The notes under the pieces were generated by a model, which worked only from the letters and a program-made list of their open reading frames with translations, had not been told where the DNA came from and ran no database searches. A stretch of DNA of 64,000 nucleotides from G032773895 sp965248935 (GTDB lineage: Bacteria; Pseudomonadota; Gammaproteobacteria; Pseudomonadales; Cellvibrionaceae): the NCBI GenBank assembly GCA_965248935.1, contig OZ252214.1, positions 4,712,001-4,776,000 of the forward strand, written 5' to 3'. Positions 36,632-45,310 of the stretch are shown piece by piece. Made by a program: the position numbers and the translations under genes. How positions within the stretch are numbered: the stretch's first letter is position 1; every line of letters begins with the position of its first letter.

Positions 36632-36750
36632 ATGATCAAACGTACCGATGAACAGTGGCGAGCCTTGTGTTTACAGAGCAAGCCGAGAGTGGTTTGAGTG
36701 CCGCTGCTTTTTGCAAAGAACGTAAGCTATGTGCTAAATATTTTAGCCTG
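36632..36750 (+). pseudogene. IS66-type accessory transposase gene (orfA) fragment
   Basis: ATG at 36632 with AGGAG upstream. The translation starts MIKRTDEQWRAL, shifts frame near 36662, and goes on as FTEQAESGLSAAAFCKERKLCAKYF. This is the N-terminal helix-turn-helix region of the IS66-family TnpA/OrfA proteins. It is cut off after about 40 codons, where Rhs sequence begins. Confidence 0.8.
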
Positions 36751-36837
36751 CAAGGCGACCGCAAATTTCAATACGACAAACGCGGGAACCTAATACAGGA
36801 GAAACGCGGTACAGGTGGCAAGCTGCTTACCTGTTGA
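36751..36837 (+). pseudogene. Rhs (YD-repeat) fragment fused behind IS66 sequence
   Basis: In frame with the preceding IS66 fragment the translation reads QGDRKFQYDKRGNLIQEKRG and then TGGKLLTC. F-x-YD-x-x-GNL-x-x-E is the Rhs/YD repeat signature. Only about 28 codons survive. It shows that an Rhs gene, typical of T6SS-delivered toxin carriers, once stood here. Confidence 0.7.
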
Positions 36838-36981
36838 GGCGCAGCTTTAAAAAAGAAACAGAGTACACTCCACTGGAATATCGAAATCTATTTTCTCGCT
36901 AAAGTATTTAAATTGTACTTTTCATATACCACTGAATTAAAATAACTATCGAAATTTGCTCTCTATAAGCTGAATAATTAA

Positions 36982-37245
36982 ATGAGCGTCAGAAAAGGTT
37001 TAATACCCACCCGCTTATTCACTTTAAAAAATAGACGACGCACCAATAAAAAAGAACGACCACTACCCCCCAATGATGAGTGGTTGTTTCTTATGACGCA
37101 GGTTAAAAAATGTATTTGTTATTCTAAAAATAATAATGATATAAAAACATTTTCAGAGCTAAATACTCTTTACTTACAGAAAAAAAACATCGAATTTCTT
37201 CCTTATCCCACTTCAAGAACCCCTGAGTTAAAATCAGGGGCTTAG
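36982..37245 (+). CDS. Small basic hypothetical protein
   Basis: 87 residues, Lys/Arg-rich at the N-terminus (RLFTLKNRRRTNKKERPLPP), with two Cys (KKCICYSK). There is no clear ribosome site and no family I recognise. Its last codons form the hairpin at 37220-37240, which suggests that the frame may simply run through a terminator. It could be a degenerate gene. Confidence 0.3.
   Translation: MSVRKGLIPTRLFTLKNRRRTNKKERPLPPNDEWLFLMTQVKKCICYSKNNNDIKTFSELNTLYLQKKNIEFLPYPTSRTPELKSGA
37220..37240. terminator. Hairpin between converging genes
   Basis: CCCCTGA and TCAGGGG pair perfectly around GTTAAAA. It lies 19 bases past the stop of the minus-strand propeller gene, so it may end that transcript. 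The U run is weak. Confidence 0.5.
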
Positions 37246-37258
37246 AGAAACTGTCTCA

Positions 37259-38689
37259 TTAGTTGGGAAGAGGGGTAAGCTTTACCTGCATATTTGGGTT
37301 ACCGGGTATGTTACCTCCAATGACGACGACAAGAAATTTCCCATCCCGGCTCATTGCTGGTGCATTATTATTAAGGCTTGAAGATCTGTCGTTGGTTATA
37401 AACCGATACTCTTTGGTTAAATCATTGTAAACATAATGTTTGTGTTCACGGTTATTCGCATAGGTAATATATTGCCCGGAGGCGTCTATGGTTGCTTTAC
37501 TAGCATTTTCGCTGACTAATGTTATTTCAGCGGTATCACGATCAAATAAAAACAAATCACGCCTGACATTCGTGTCATGAGTGTCATTGGGAATCAAGGT
37601 ATTGGATGTGCTGGAGAAAAGTAACCTGGAACCATCAGCGGATAAACCAATCGCCCTCCCCCTTGCTTCGCCGGAAAAAAGAGGTTTACTGACTAACGTG
37701 GTTATTCCCGTCACACGATCTAATAAAAATACGTCTTCAACATTATCAGTATCGTTGGCTACAACATTACTGGCTCTTGTAGAAAATGCGATATAACGCC
37801 CATCATCGCTTATTGATGCCCCCATGCGTACCCGAGCATTTAATGGGTTACCATCCACTCCCGTCGTTGCAACCGTTATTTCTTCAGTCTCTGTGTCATA
37901 AATGCTTACGCCGTAATTAACGGTTGAAGTAAAGATAAGATATTGGCTATTACCACTGAAGCGTGGAGAATGACTTTCATTTGATGAAATAACCTTCGCT
38001 TCTTTGGTTTCAAGATTACGTATTACGACACCAGCACGTGAATCAGTATATGCCGCATATTGACCATCTGGAGAAAACGATGGAGGGAGATTAAAAGCAC
38101 TTTCATAAGAGTTGTCGTTATTGACATTGAGGAAAAAACTGAGATCATTCAGCCTGTCTCGAACGATAATATTACCTTTGCTTTCGTAGGTAGGAATGGC
38201 AGGAGTTCCAGGTAATAAATTGTTTGCTCTTGAAAAGAACGCGACATAACGTCCATCAGTACTTATAGCAGGGGCCATGCTATCCCCATTACCTAGATTT
38301 CCCATGTTGTCAGCACTGAGAATCTCTTCGGCGGAGTTAACTTGAAGCGTAAAAATATCACTCCAGGCAGTAAAGATATCAAAGTCTATTATCTTACCTT
38401 TGTATCTCATACGAAATTCGTACGTACCTGCTTCGGCGAGTGAAAGATCGTATTCTGTGGTATCGGCACTAAATGTAGCTATGGTTAAAAAATCAGTATC
38501 CTGCTCTGATTTTTTTTGTAATTCCGTGTCTTTAAGCGTGGTTAAGTCTGATAGGGGTTCAAGTATTAATGTGAATGTTGTATTGGTTAGTGCGCTATTC
38601 GGACCTTGTATCTCCAAAGCAACTGCAGAACTACAGATAAAAAAAACGAGAAAAAACTTTATACTACTGACAATAATTTTTAATTTCAT
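37259..38689 (-). CDS. Secreted TolB-like (PD40/WD40) beta-propeller with shared N-domain
   Basis: 476 residues, ATG preceded by GAGGGAG. Signal peptide MKLKIIVSSIKFFLVFFICSS, then an Ig-like domain (about 25-120) ending EAGTYEFRMRYKGKIIDFDI and FTAWSDIFTLQV, then five or six PD40-type repeats: APAISTDGRYVAFFSRANNL, PPSFSPDGQYAAYTDSR, GASISDDGRYIAFSTRASNV and so on. The repeats form a TolB-like propeller. The Ig-like lead is shared with the next gene upstream (38842), although that protein's propeller is of a different type. Confidence 0.8.
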   Translation of the reverse strand: MKLKIIVSSIKFFLVFFICSSAVALEIQGPNSALTNTTFTLILEPLSDLTTLKDTELQKKSEQDTDFLTIATFSADTTEYDLSLAEAGTYEFRMRYKGKIIDFDIFTAWSDIFTLQVNSAEEILSADNMGNLGNGDSMAPAISTDGRYVAFFSRANNLLPGTPAIPTYESKGNIIVRDRLNDLSFFLNVNNDNSYESAFNLPPSFSPDGQYAAYTDSRAGVVIRNLETKEAKVISSNESHSPRFSGNSQYLIFTSTVNYGVSIYDTETEEITVATTGVDGNPLNARVRMGASISDDGRYIAFSTRASNVVANDTDNVEDVFLLDRVTGITTLVSKPLFSGEARGRAIGLSADGSRLLFSSTSNTLIPNDTHDTNVRRDLFLFDRDTAEITLVSENASKATIDASGQYITYANNREHKHYVYNDLTKEYRFITNDRSSSLNNNAPAMSRDGKFLVVVIGGNIPGNPNMQVKLTPLPN

Positions 38690-38841
38690 AACTATTGACT
38701 CCCTCTAAAATCGTTTATGCGTTTAAAATCACCCATGAATACCCTTGATAGATTACATAGGTGATTTCATTAATGCGAAATTGGTTATTTAATTGTTAAA
38801 CCGTCGCATTTTAGATGTAAATATTTTATACATTAATTAAT

Positions 38842-40422
38842 CTACAAATTATTGTATAAAAATATTTTGGGCGCTAAATACTCTTCACCTCGTTTGAAAA
38901 AACTGTCATCACTAATAAATATATCTGAGCCCGAGATAGAAAGAGCATGACCATAAGAAACCACTCCGCTTCCTATTTCAACACCATTTGCACCTAGTAA
39001 CTCAGATTGCTGCCAAATACCGGATGCAGATTTTTTAAACAAATAGACTTTATCTTTGTGAGAACCAACAACAAATGAACTTCCTACTACTAGACTATTT
39101 TCACTTAACGCAATGCGCAGGCCAAAACCTCGGTCCCATACAAAATTACCAGAGGAATCCGATGCAAAAATTTGCTGGATCTGTTCCCACTGCTGTGTAG
39201 CTGTATTGAGTTTGTATATTAATACTGATCCGCCATCTGGATTGCTCGCATTTGCGTTAATATCTGAATAACCTATGACTGCCGTGTCACCTAAAACTTT
39301 AACTGTATCATCTCTTTCTCGGCTAGAATTACGATCTACAACTGATATTTTCTGGGTTTCAATCCAAAGATCTTCACTTGTTCGATGAAAAACATAATAC
39401 CCTGTTTGAGATTTCACAAAGAGATAGTCTCCAGAGACATCAACTGCCAAACCAAAATCGTCACTTAAAGCGCCGGTGGAACCAACATCCGACGCAATTA
39501 GTTTTTGCGTTTTTTCCCATACACCTGAAGCATTTCTTTTATAAATATATACAGCTCCGCCTCTATATCTGACTTCTTTGTCATTTGCATGGCCTGTAAA
39601 CGCCCAGTCTCCCTGTATTGCAACAAAATCACCGGGTAAATGGCTGTCGTTTATATCTTCATGATGATTACTAAGTGCCTGAGTTTGTACCCATTCCCCA
39701 TTGGATTGTTTCTTGAATATATAAGAGTATCCGTTTCGGTCGCCAATAATTGCATCATTCCCATGCATATCTACCGAATAACCAAAGCCATAGCTGTTAT
39801 CCGTCATTTCGCCTCTAAGTGTCTGTTTTTGGCTCCATTGCCCATTACTGTTTTTTTCATAAACGTAAGCCAGAGATTCGGTTATTGGTGGTTCATAAGC
39901 ATGTATTGAATTCTTTAGGTTTGGCGCTCCAATAATTGAAACTCCATTGAATGTTGTAATATCATAGCCAAAGCGATCATTGATAGCGCCATTGTTCAAG
40001 CTAAGTATCTGGCCTGCACTTGGGCCTTCGGCTTCAGACAAAATAGAAAATATATTGCTGTACTCCGTATACACAGTAATAGGTGGAAAAACCAGAGTAG
40101 CGCTATACCTCATGCGAAATTCATAATTCCCCGTTTTAGACATTCTATACGTGTATGTGGTGCTATCTGGAGGTATTGTTGCGGCAAGCTCAAATTGTAC
40201 ACCATCAGGTTCTTTAGCTTCAATTTGCATATCATTAAAAACATTGTCGTAATTTGAGGGTAAGGGGGCAAAATTTAAAACCAGTTCCTCCCCAACAACT
40301 ATGGAACTCTCGGTATTACTAATAATGGGGGAAAATGGTGTACCTTGCGAATGAGCTATTGAACTCATCATGAGACACAGAAAAATAAAACCACTTCTAG
40401 ACAAAAAACTATAATTAACCAT
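38842..40422 (-). CDS. Secreted FG-GAP beta-propeller with shared N-domain
   Basis: 526 residues, AAAAGG ahead of the ATG. Signal peptide MVNYSFLSRSGFIFLCLMMS (cleaved near SIAHSQG). The N-terminal Ig-like domain ends KTGNYEFRMRYSATLVFPPI and YTEYSNIFSIL, matching the paralogous region in the gene at 37259. The rest holds FG-GAP/integrin-like units: DRFGYDITTFNGVSIIGAP, YGFGYSVDMHGNDAIIG, DDFGLAVDVSGDYLFVKS and similar. Such propellers bind partners at the cell surface. The pair may be co-transcribed, 152 bases apart. Confidence 0.8.
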   Translation of the reverse strand: MVNYSFLSRSGFIFLCLMMSSIAHSQGTPFSPIISNTESSIVVGEELVLNFAPLPSNYDNVFNDMQIEAKEPDGVQFELAATIPPDSTTYTYRMSKTGNYEFRMRYSATLVFPPITVYTEYSNIFSILSEAEGPSAGQILSLNNGAINDRFGYDITTFNGVSIIGAPNLKNSIHAYEPPITESLAYVYEKNSNGQWSQKQTLRGEMTDNSYGFGYSVDMHGNDAIIGDRNGYSYIFKKQSNGEWVQTQALSNHHEDINDSHLPGDFVAIQGDWAFTGHANDKEVRYRGGAVYIYKRNASGVWEKTQKLIASDVGSTGALSDDFGLAVDVSGDYLFVKSQTGYYVFHRTSEDLWIETQKISVVDRNSSRERDDTVKVLGDTAVIGYSDINANASNPDGGSVLIYKLNTATQQWEQIQQIFASDSSGNFVWDRGFGLRIALSENSLVVGSSFVVGSHKDKVYLFKKSASGIWQQSELLGANGVEIGSGVVSYGHALSISGSDIFISDDSFFKRGEEYLAPKIFLYNNL

Positions 40423-41345
40423 TAGCTAAACCTTTTAACTGTTAAAATACTCAAAACATAGGTTCTGACATCCGCTTTCAATCACTGCTTCTTCAACCAA
40501 CAAAAGGCTCCTTTTCTATAAAAACCATAGATTCTGAAAACAGAAAAATTAAAACGGATGACTTAATTTTAGTTAACCAATAACAAATAATTTATAGGTG
40601 TCATATCATCAAATAAAATCCACATGGCACGCAAAACACCTCGCCGCAAAATAGCGCCTCACATGCCATAAAAATAATACAAATCAATAACACAAAAATT
40701 AAACATATCAATTAACACAATAATAATATCTAAATATTTTTCAAAGTCTATTATTAATTTTTGTAGTTAACACAATTAAAAGCCAGATAAAAAACACATA
40801 CAATATTTTAAACCTACACAAAATCCATAAAAAATAATGTAAAAATTTGTAAAAATAATTTTTAACCAACCATTTGATCATAAAACCCTGAACACAAACT
40901 TAAAACGATATATTCGAACTCCAAATTTTATCCAGAAAAAACAACACCTAATAATATAAATAGAGTTTTTCTCCTCATTCCCAACCACTATTAATGCCAA
41001 TATTTGTGAATTAACCCCATATTTTTTAACTACGTAGTTAAAAAATATTTACTGTGGCGGCTTTTACCATATATGGGCGCTCATCAAACAAACCCACTGA
41101 AGAAAATAAGATTGCTGAACAAGCTCGGTTATCGTGCGGGGTTGCTCGTAGGGGTATTATCTAATATAAAGGAATTTTACTTTGCCGCGAAGCAGCTTTG
41201 TTCAACAAAATAATAAAATGCCACGTTCACTATTGAGATTTTTATTTTTTAAAAATTGAAAGATTTTCCCTGTGGTGGTGGTAGTTTAAAGTTAGGGCCA
41301 GCATATGAATTGTTTGAATATCGGAATACTTAGGCATTAAAGGAA
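40423..41345. other. Very AT-rich region with a 30-bp perfect palindrome and an IS-end relic
   Basis: No gene. At 41019-41048 a perfect palindrome has the half site ATATTTTTTAACTAC. At about 41180-41205 TTTGCCGCGAAGCAGCTTTGTTCAACA matches 46158-46184, as insertion sequence ends do. The 40600-40980 stretch is extremely AT-rich with A and T runs, as seen at H-NS-silenced or origin-like DNA, but no iterons or DnaA boxes stood out. Confidence 0.55.
41019..41048. repeat. Perfect 30-bp palindrome
   Basis: ATATTTTTTAACTAC followed directly by its reverse complement, with no loop. The A/T-rich ends on both sides would make it a bidirectional U-tailed hairpin, or it could be a symmetric regulator site. 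It stands alone between a propeller gene and an IS200 relic. Confidence 0.8.
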
Positions 41346-41747
41346 TCAATATAGACGCTCGTAAAATAATAACTTAATGCCGACGCCTGTGTATGCATAG
41401 TCCTTTTTTGTGGGTGCTGACTTATTTCTCTTATCGTGCTTCCTGCAAGCATGGACGTCTATATTTCGCTTTACCCATAAACCTCTCGCCCAAAAATGAT
41501 TCCCCCAATACGGCTTGTGTTTTAGATAAGGAAACTGTCGGAATATTTGTATAGCCGTTTTCCCTTTAACTGTACCCATTAACTTCGGCACTGATTCTTT
41601 CGGTGGCATCGAAACCAGCAAGTGAATATGGTCACTCTGAACATTCAGTTCCTTGACTTCACAACCCATTCACCCGCAATAAACGTGGATCGTTTTGTAC
41701 AATTCCTCTGCCCAAATAACGTGCGATAATCTTTTAAATCTACTCAT
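41346..41747 (-). pseudogene. IS200/IS605-family transposase TnpA, degenerate
   Basis: Starts at 41747 (MSRFKRLSHVIWAEELYK, with AGGAAAG upstream), then jumps over the missing segment, hits a stop near 41670, and continues GCEVKELNVQSDHIHLLVSM with the metal-binding HIH, then KGKTAIQIFRQFPYLKHKPY and WGNHFWARG. After that the frame is lost, and the catalytic Tyr helix is absent. The sequence is that of the Y1 HUH transposase of IS200. It is dead. Confidence 0.9.
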
Positions 41748-41837
41748 GTTCTTTCCTATTGTTGATGTTATGGGGATAACGCAACAACAGGTACCATGAG
41801 TGGACCTTTAAGACAACGGCATAGCCATTGTCCAGAC

Positions 41838-41856
41838 CACCGCCTTAGGCGGTGGA
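41838..41856. mobile_element. IS200 subterminal hairpin
   Basis: CCACCGCCTTAGGCGGTGG is a perfect 8-bp stem with a TTA loop, 90 bases upstream of the tnpA relic. This is the kind of subterminal imperfect palindrome that HUH transposases of IS200/IS605 elements recognise. It marks the left end of the relic. Confidence 0.7.
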
Positions 41857-42131
41857 TATACAAGAGTGATTATATTATCCATATCGCATGAGACTTTATT
41901 TTTGCGCGAGCGAGCCAGTTAAGATCGGTCGTTTTTTCCGCAGAGAATTTAAGCCAGTTTAACTGGGTCTCTGGCAATCGAATGGCTTCGAAATAGGGAA
42001 TAATAGACCTCACCAAATATTGCGTTATTCTAGGTTCCTATAACGATTTGATGTATAGTCTTAAAAGCTGTTTTTGGAAGCCTTGTCGCCCAAAACAAAC
42101 TATCAGTAAAAACAACTTAAGGAGTGCTGTG

Positions 42132-42731
42132 ATGCCAAAAAACAGAAAAATAATATTATCGTTTGATGACGGACCAGCTCCTATTGGCGCGTTAAATACA
42201 ATCTTGAGTGTTTTAAAAAATGAATCAATCAAAGCAGAATTTTACGTTTTAGGTATTGAGATAAAGAAATATCCAACGGCGGCGCAATCAATTGTTAATC
42301 AAGGACACAGTATTCAAAATCATTCCTGGAGTCACCAGAATCTGGCGAGAGCGAGCGAAGATACGGTTCGGTCTGAACTGGAAATGACTCAACAGGTTAT
42401 AAAAAAAGCGTGTGGTAGAACGCCAACTAGAGTGCGCCCACCCTATGGCGCTGGTGGATGGCCAAAAAAATACGATCCAGAAATCGCTAAAGTTGCACGA
42501 AGTCTATCAATGAGTATCCATAACTGGGATATTGATACTGAAGATTGGAAAGCCCCTAAAGGCATTGGCGCAAAAAAAATTGAAATAATAAAAAAACAAC
42601 TTGATAAAAAACAATCCAAAGGCAATCTAAATGTACTAATGCATATACAAAATGAAACCGCGCGTGATCTTCCTGATTTTATTCAATATTTAAAAGAATC
42701 AGGTTTTATATTTGCGTTACCGATGAAGTAA
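42132..42731 (+). CDS. Polysaccharide deacetylase (NodB type), no signal peptide
   Basis: The start is the ATG at 42132 (MPKNRKIILSFDDGPAP), with AAGGAG eight bases upstream; 199 residues. All five NodB motifs are visible: SFDDGPAP (catalytic and metal Asp), NHSWSHQNL (H-x-x-x-H metal pair), RVRPPYGAGG, HNWDIDTEDW and NVLMHIQN. It removes acetyl groups from N-acetylated glycans such as peptidoglycan. It lacks any export signal, unusual for a cell-wall enzyme, and is followed by a lipoprotein gene in the cassette region. It may therefore be a secretion-system-delivered wall-active effector. Confidence 0.85.
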   Translation: MPKNRKIILSFDDGPAPIGALNTILSVLKNESIKAEFYVLGIEIKKYPTAAQSIVNQGHSIQNHSWSHQNLARASEDTVRSELEMTQQVIKKACGRTPTRVRPPYGAGGWPKKYDPEIAKVARSLSMSIHNWDIDTEDWKAPKGIGAKKIEIIKKQLDKKQSKGNLNVLMHIQNETARDLPDFIQYLKESGFIFALPMK

Positions 42732-42759
42732 TGCTCTTGAAATAAAGGAATTACTGATT

Positions 42760-43119
42760 ATGTTACGTGGCATATTACCGTTTTTATTAGTTGGTCTTTT
42801 TTTATTGGGTTGTTCAACCCGTTTAACTCCATTGGCGAATGCTAGCCGGCAGTATCAGCAAACTAAAGATTTTGCTAGTCTTGAAATCATTTACAGTAAA
42901 CTCAATAAAGGCATGTCAAGAGAAAAGGTTGAGCATTTGCTGGGCAAGCCAGAATATTCTCCCTTAGAGGGGCAGTATTACTATTCCTCTGTGCAATCTA
43001 TTTATTCGGAAGATCAAGAGCGAGATGTGGCAATGGGTATTGTGGTGAATTATAGAGATAGCAATGGTTTTGTTACGGAAATTCTCCAAGATTTTTGGAC
43101 TGGCCCTATTGGCGAGTAA
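42760..43119 (+). CDS. BamE/SmpA-fold lipoprotein, putative immunity protein
   Basis: 119 residues with a lipoprotein signal (MLRGILPFLLVGLFLLGCS; lipobox LLGC). The mature part carries KLNKGMSREKVEHLLGKPEY, the signature of BamE/SmpA/OmlA-like small domains, and a YYYSS segment. It starts 28 bases after the deacetylase and is probably in its operon. Lipoproteins with small inhibitory folds commonly serve as periplasmic immunity proteins for wall-degrading effectors, so I propose an effector-immunity pair. A housekeeping role as a small lipoprotein is the alternative. Confidence 0.6.
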   Translation: MLRGILPFLLVGLFLLGCSTRLTPLANASRQYQQTKDFASLEIIYSKLNKGMSREKVEHLLGKPEYSPLEGQYYYSSVQSIYSEDQERDVAMGIVVNYRDSNGFVTEILQDFWTGPIGE

Positions 43120-43245
43120 ATTGGTGAATAAAATGAAAACCTATTTATCAAATATCTTAGTATGCCACTACAATATTATTGGACAAATTGTCGTTTATCC
43201 TGCTGTTAAATGCCAAGCAAGCTCAAATAACATAGAGAGGAATGA

Positions 43246-43752
43246 ATGATTAAGTTTCAAAAACTCTGGGACAGTTATCCGACCATTCAGGGAGACAACG
43301 CTCCTTGCAAGACAGAAGGAAAAAAGAACTTTGAGGATCAGTGCGCTATAAGGCTTGGTGCTGCTTTAGCTAGCAGTGGTGTAAAGACCACCAATTTAGT
43401 TTCAAAAGGTCGCCACTGCTGGCACCATAAGGTTACTGAAGGTCATGTATTGGCAGCAGAAGAGCTTGCGCTTGGTTTAGCCAGATTTCCCTTAGATGGC
43501 GTCCAAAAGAAGGTCGAAATTTCCCCAGGTACCTTCCAAAAAGATGTCTCAGGCAAAAAAGGTATAATCTTCTTTAAGGATTTCTGGACTAGAAATGGAG
43601 AAAACTTCAGGAATCGCAGTGGCGATCATATTGACCTATGGAATGGTAGTCGATTAACTGACTGGAAAACATGGTTTTTAATATCTTCAACTTTTAACAC
43701 TGGCGGAACATATAGCAAGTCTAAGGAAATATGGTTTTGGAGGGTATTGTGA
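43246..43752 (+). CDS. Tae4-like amidase effector, paralogue 1
   Basis: 168 residues, AGAGG before the ATG, no signal peptide. It begins MIKFQKLWDSYPT, has the Cys in KNFEDQCAIRLGAALASSGV, then RHCWHHKVTEGHVLAAEELA, SGKKGIIFFKDFW, and the His/Asp segment GDHIDLWNGSR. The CAIR-type Cys and DHIDLWNG match Tae4 (CPIR and GHVTLWNG in the classical enzyme). The final residues FWRVL overlap the immunity gene. The paralogue at 44769 is clearly homologous along the whole length, with two extra insertions. Likely role: peptidoglycan amidase delivered by a type VI system. Confidence 0.8.
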   Translation: MIKFQKLWDSYPTIQGDNAPCKTEGKKNFEDQCAIRLGAALASSGVKTTNLVSKGRHCWHHKVTEGHVLAAEELALGLARFPLDGVQKKVEISPGTFQKDVSGKKGIIFFKDFWTRNGENFRNRSGDHIDLWNGSRLTDWKTWFLISSTFNTGGTYSKSKEIWFWRVL

Positions 43753-43994
43753 GGTATCTGATAGCCACAAGTGCTCTAATTTTTTCGTTAGTATTAGGCT
43801 GGTTTGTTTCTGCTAAGTATTTAGAGCCTATCATATTGAGGGTATTTAACCCTGAATCTCATGAAAAATACTTAGATATATGGTTTGTCGTATTCACATC
43901 AATTGAGTTTATGATCTTTTTGACGTACACGGCGTACATATACACAGTCTATAAAAACAAAAAGCATTTAACAAAAAGCTCAAGCGAACGCTGA
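43749..43994 (+). CDS. Two-helix membrane protein, immunity to paralogue 1
   Basis: I use the GTG at 43749, which overlaps the effector stop by four bases and has GGAGG six bases upstream. 81 residues with two membrane helices (LIATSALIFSLVLGWFVSA and VVFTSIEFMIFLTYTAYIYT) and a charged tail. The same arrangement, a small two-helix protein right behind the effector, recurs at 45311. A membrane immunity protein against a periplasmic amidase differs from the Tai4 lipoprotein type; no homology to a named family is seen. Confidence 0.6.
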   Translation: MRYLIATSALIFSLVLGWFVSAKYLEPIILRVFNPESHEKYLDIWFVVFTSIEFMIFLTYTAYIYTVYKNKKHLTKSSSER

Positions 43995-44199
43995 ATTGAT
44001 TCAGTTTATTAAATGTACAATACGCAATCAAGATAACATTGCAAATGGTTGGGGGCTTGAACGTCAAGGATTAGCTTCGCTTGAGTCAATCGTAATTGCT
44101 TCCCCCTGTTTATTCACAGAGGAAGATATACAAATTGCAATACGTACACTTGGTCGTTAAAAAAAATTGTGCGATCTGACAGCGTTAACAGTACATAAA
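43995..44199. other. Cassette spacer with attC-like left half
   Basis: On leaving the immunity gene the sequence CATTTAACAAAAAGCTCAAGCG begins like an attC left half. A possible return is CGCTTGAGTC at about 44091. GGCTTGAACGTCAAGG also lies inside. The right core is not recognisable. Confidence 0.3.
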
Positions 44200-44694
44200 A
44201 TGAAGTATATCTTACTATTAATGTTAATCATTTGCGGGTTCTCGTACGCTGGTTCGCGTGAGAGACTTGTGCCACTAAAATCTTGCAAAGAATTTTCCGG
44301 TGCTTTCGATATAATTGAGAATGACAAGTTTGATAGTGGGGAGTTTTATATAAGTGGTGAGTTTGAGTTCTATGGCAATGGCGCGCAGGCAATTCTTACG
44401 TGTAAGGATAATGCTGCTAGTAATATGCTCATTGTTGCCAAACACGCAGAAATAGATGTTGCTAAATACCATTTTAACGAGGTCTACAATGAATTAAAAC
44501 ACCTTTATGGTGCTGAAAGTGAAAAGGAATCAGCTCTATTCGAAAAATTTGAAAATAGTACTAAATCTCCAAAGGTAAAAGGCTTTGATAGCAAAAATTA
44601 CGAAAAACATTGGCAGAACTCCAATGAGAACAAGTTATCAATGAACAAGCATGGGAAATTTTATACAGTTGTTTACAGTTATAGTTTTCGCTAA
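44200..44694 (+). CDS. Periplasmic protein of unknown function in the cassette array
   Basis: Start at the ATG at 44200 (MKYILLLMLIICGFSYAGS), a clean signal peptide; 164 residues. The mature part is polar with two Cys (LKSCKEFSG, ILTCKDNA), probably a disulfide, and helical in the second half (DVAKYHFNEVYNELKHLYG). No ribosome site stands out. Its stop codon lies inside the GCTAAC core of the following attC-like site, as is usual for integron cassettes. A periplasmic immunity role is possible. Confidence 0.55.
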   Translation: MKYILLLMLIICGFSYAGSRERLVPLKSCKEFSGAFDIIENDKFDSGEFYISGEFEFYGNGAQAILTCKDNAASNMLIVAKHAEIDVAKYHFNEVYNELKHLYGAESEKESALFEKFENSTKSPKVKGFDSKNYEKHWQNSNENKLSMNKHGKFYTVVYSYSFR

Positions 44695-44735
44695 CAAGAG
44701 CTTGATGCAGACTGAAAATTATTCTGGCGTTAGGC
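44689..44735 (+). repeat. attC-like recombination site
   Basis: CGCTAAC overlaps the stop codon of the gene on its left; GCGTTAGGC closes it at 44727-44735. GTTAGGC fits the GTTRRRY right core exactly. The inner boxes are CAG...CTG. At 47 bases it is short for attC. The Tae4-like paralogue 2 starts 33 bases on, with AAGGAG. Confidence 0.6.
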
Positions 44736-44768
44736 AAAAATAAACATCAAAATTAAGGAGAATAAATT

Positions 44769-45302
44769 ATGATTACCTTCAAAAAGCTTTGGCAGAATCA
44801 TCCAACTGTTAGCGGAGAGGATAACCCTTGTACTACGAATGGTAAGAAGAATTTTGCCAACCAGTGTGCTATAAGAGTGGGCTCAGCACTAGCGAAATGT
44901 GGGGTAAAAACAGCTAATATTCCAGGCGCCACACACTGCTGGCATCAGCACGATAAATCAGAAGGCCATGTGATTCGAGCTGAAGAATTAGCTAAGGGTC
45001 TTAACAAATATCCAATCTCAGGAATACAAAAAGTCATAAAAGTAAATCCAGGTGAATTTGCCAAAGAGCTATCTGGAAAGAAAGGGATTATCTTCTTTAA
45101 AGATTATTGGCAACGAACTGTTAATGGAAAAAAAGAAAACTTTAGAAACAGATCTGACGACCATATAGATCTATGGAATGGTTCCAGAATCACAAGTGCT
45201 TCTTCATGGGCTAGGATACACTTAAGAATAGGTAATTTTGGATTGCACTCGGTATCAGATCATTGGTCTGACTACGAAGACTCTAAAACCATTTGGTTTT
45301 AG
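44769..45302 (+). CDS. Tae4-like amidase effector, paralogue 2
   Basis: 177 residues, AAGGAG before the ATG, no signal peptide. Same plan as the gene at 43246: MITFKKLWQNHPTVSGEDNP, Cys in KNFANQCAIRVGSALAKCGV, THCWHQHDKSEGHVIRAEEL, SGKKGIIFFKDYWQRTVNGK, and SDDHIDLWNGSRIT with the catalytic His. It ends KTIWF with a TAG where paralogue 1 reads on as WRVL. Two copies with diverged sequence suggest distinct immunity specificities kept together. Confidence 0.8.
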   Translation: MITFKKLWQNHPTVSGEDNPCTTNGKKNFANQCAIRVGSALAKCGVKTANIPGATHCWHQHDKSEGHVIRAEELAKGLNKYPISGIQKVIKVNPGEFAKELSGKKGIIFFKDYWQRTVNGKKENFRNRSDDHIDLWNGSRITSASSWARIHLRIGNFGLHSVSDHWSDYEDSKTIWF

Positions 45303-45310
45303 AGGGTTTT

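Noticed and set aside
40600..40980. Replication origin
   Set aside because: AT-rich but no iterons, DnaA boxes or replication gene.
43064..43249. 61-residue frame between lipoprotein and effector
   Set aside because: It overlaps the lipoprotein 3' end out of frame and runs into the effector start; probably chance.
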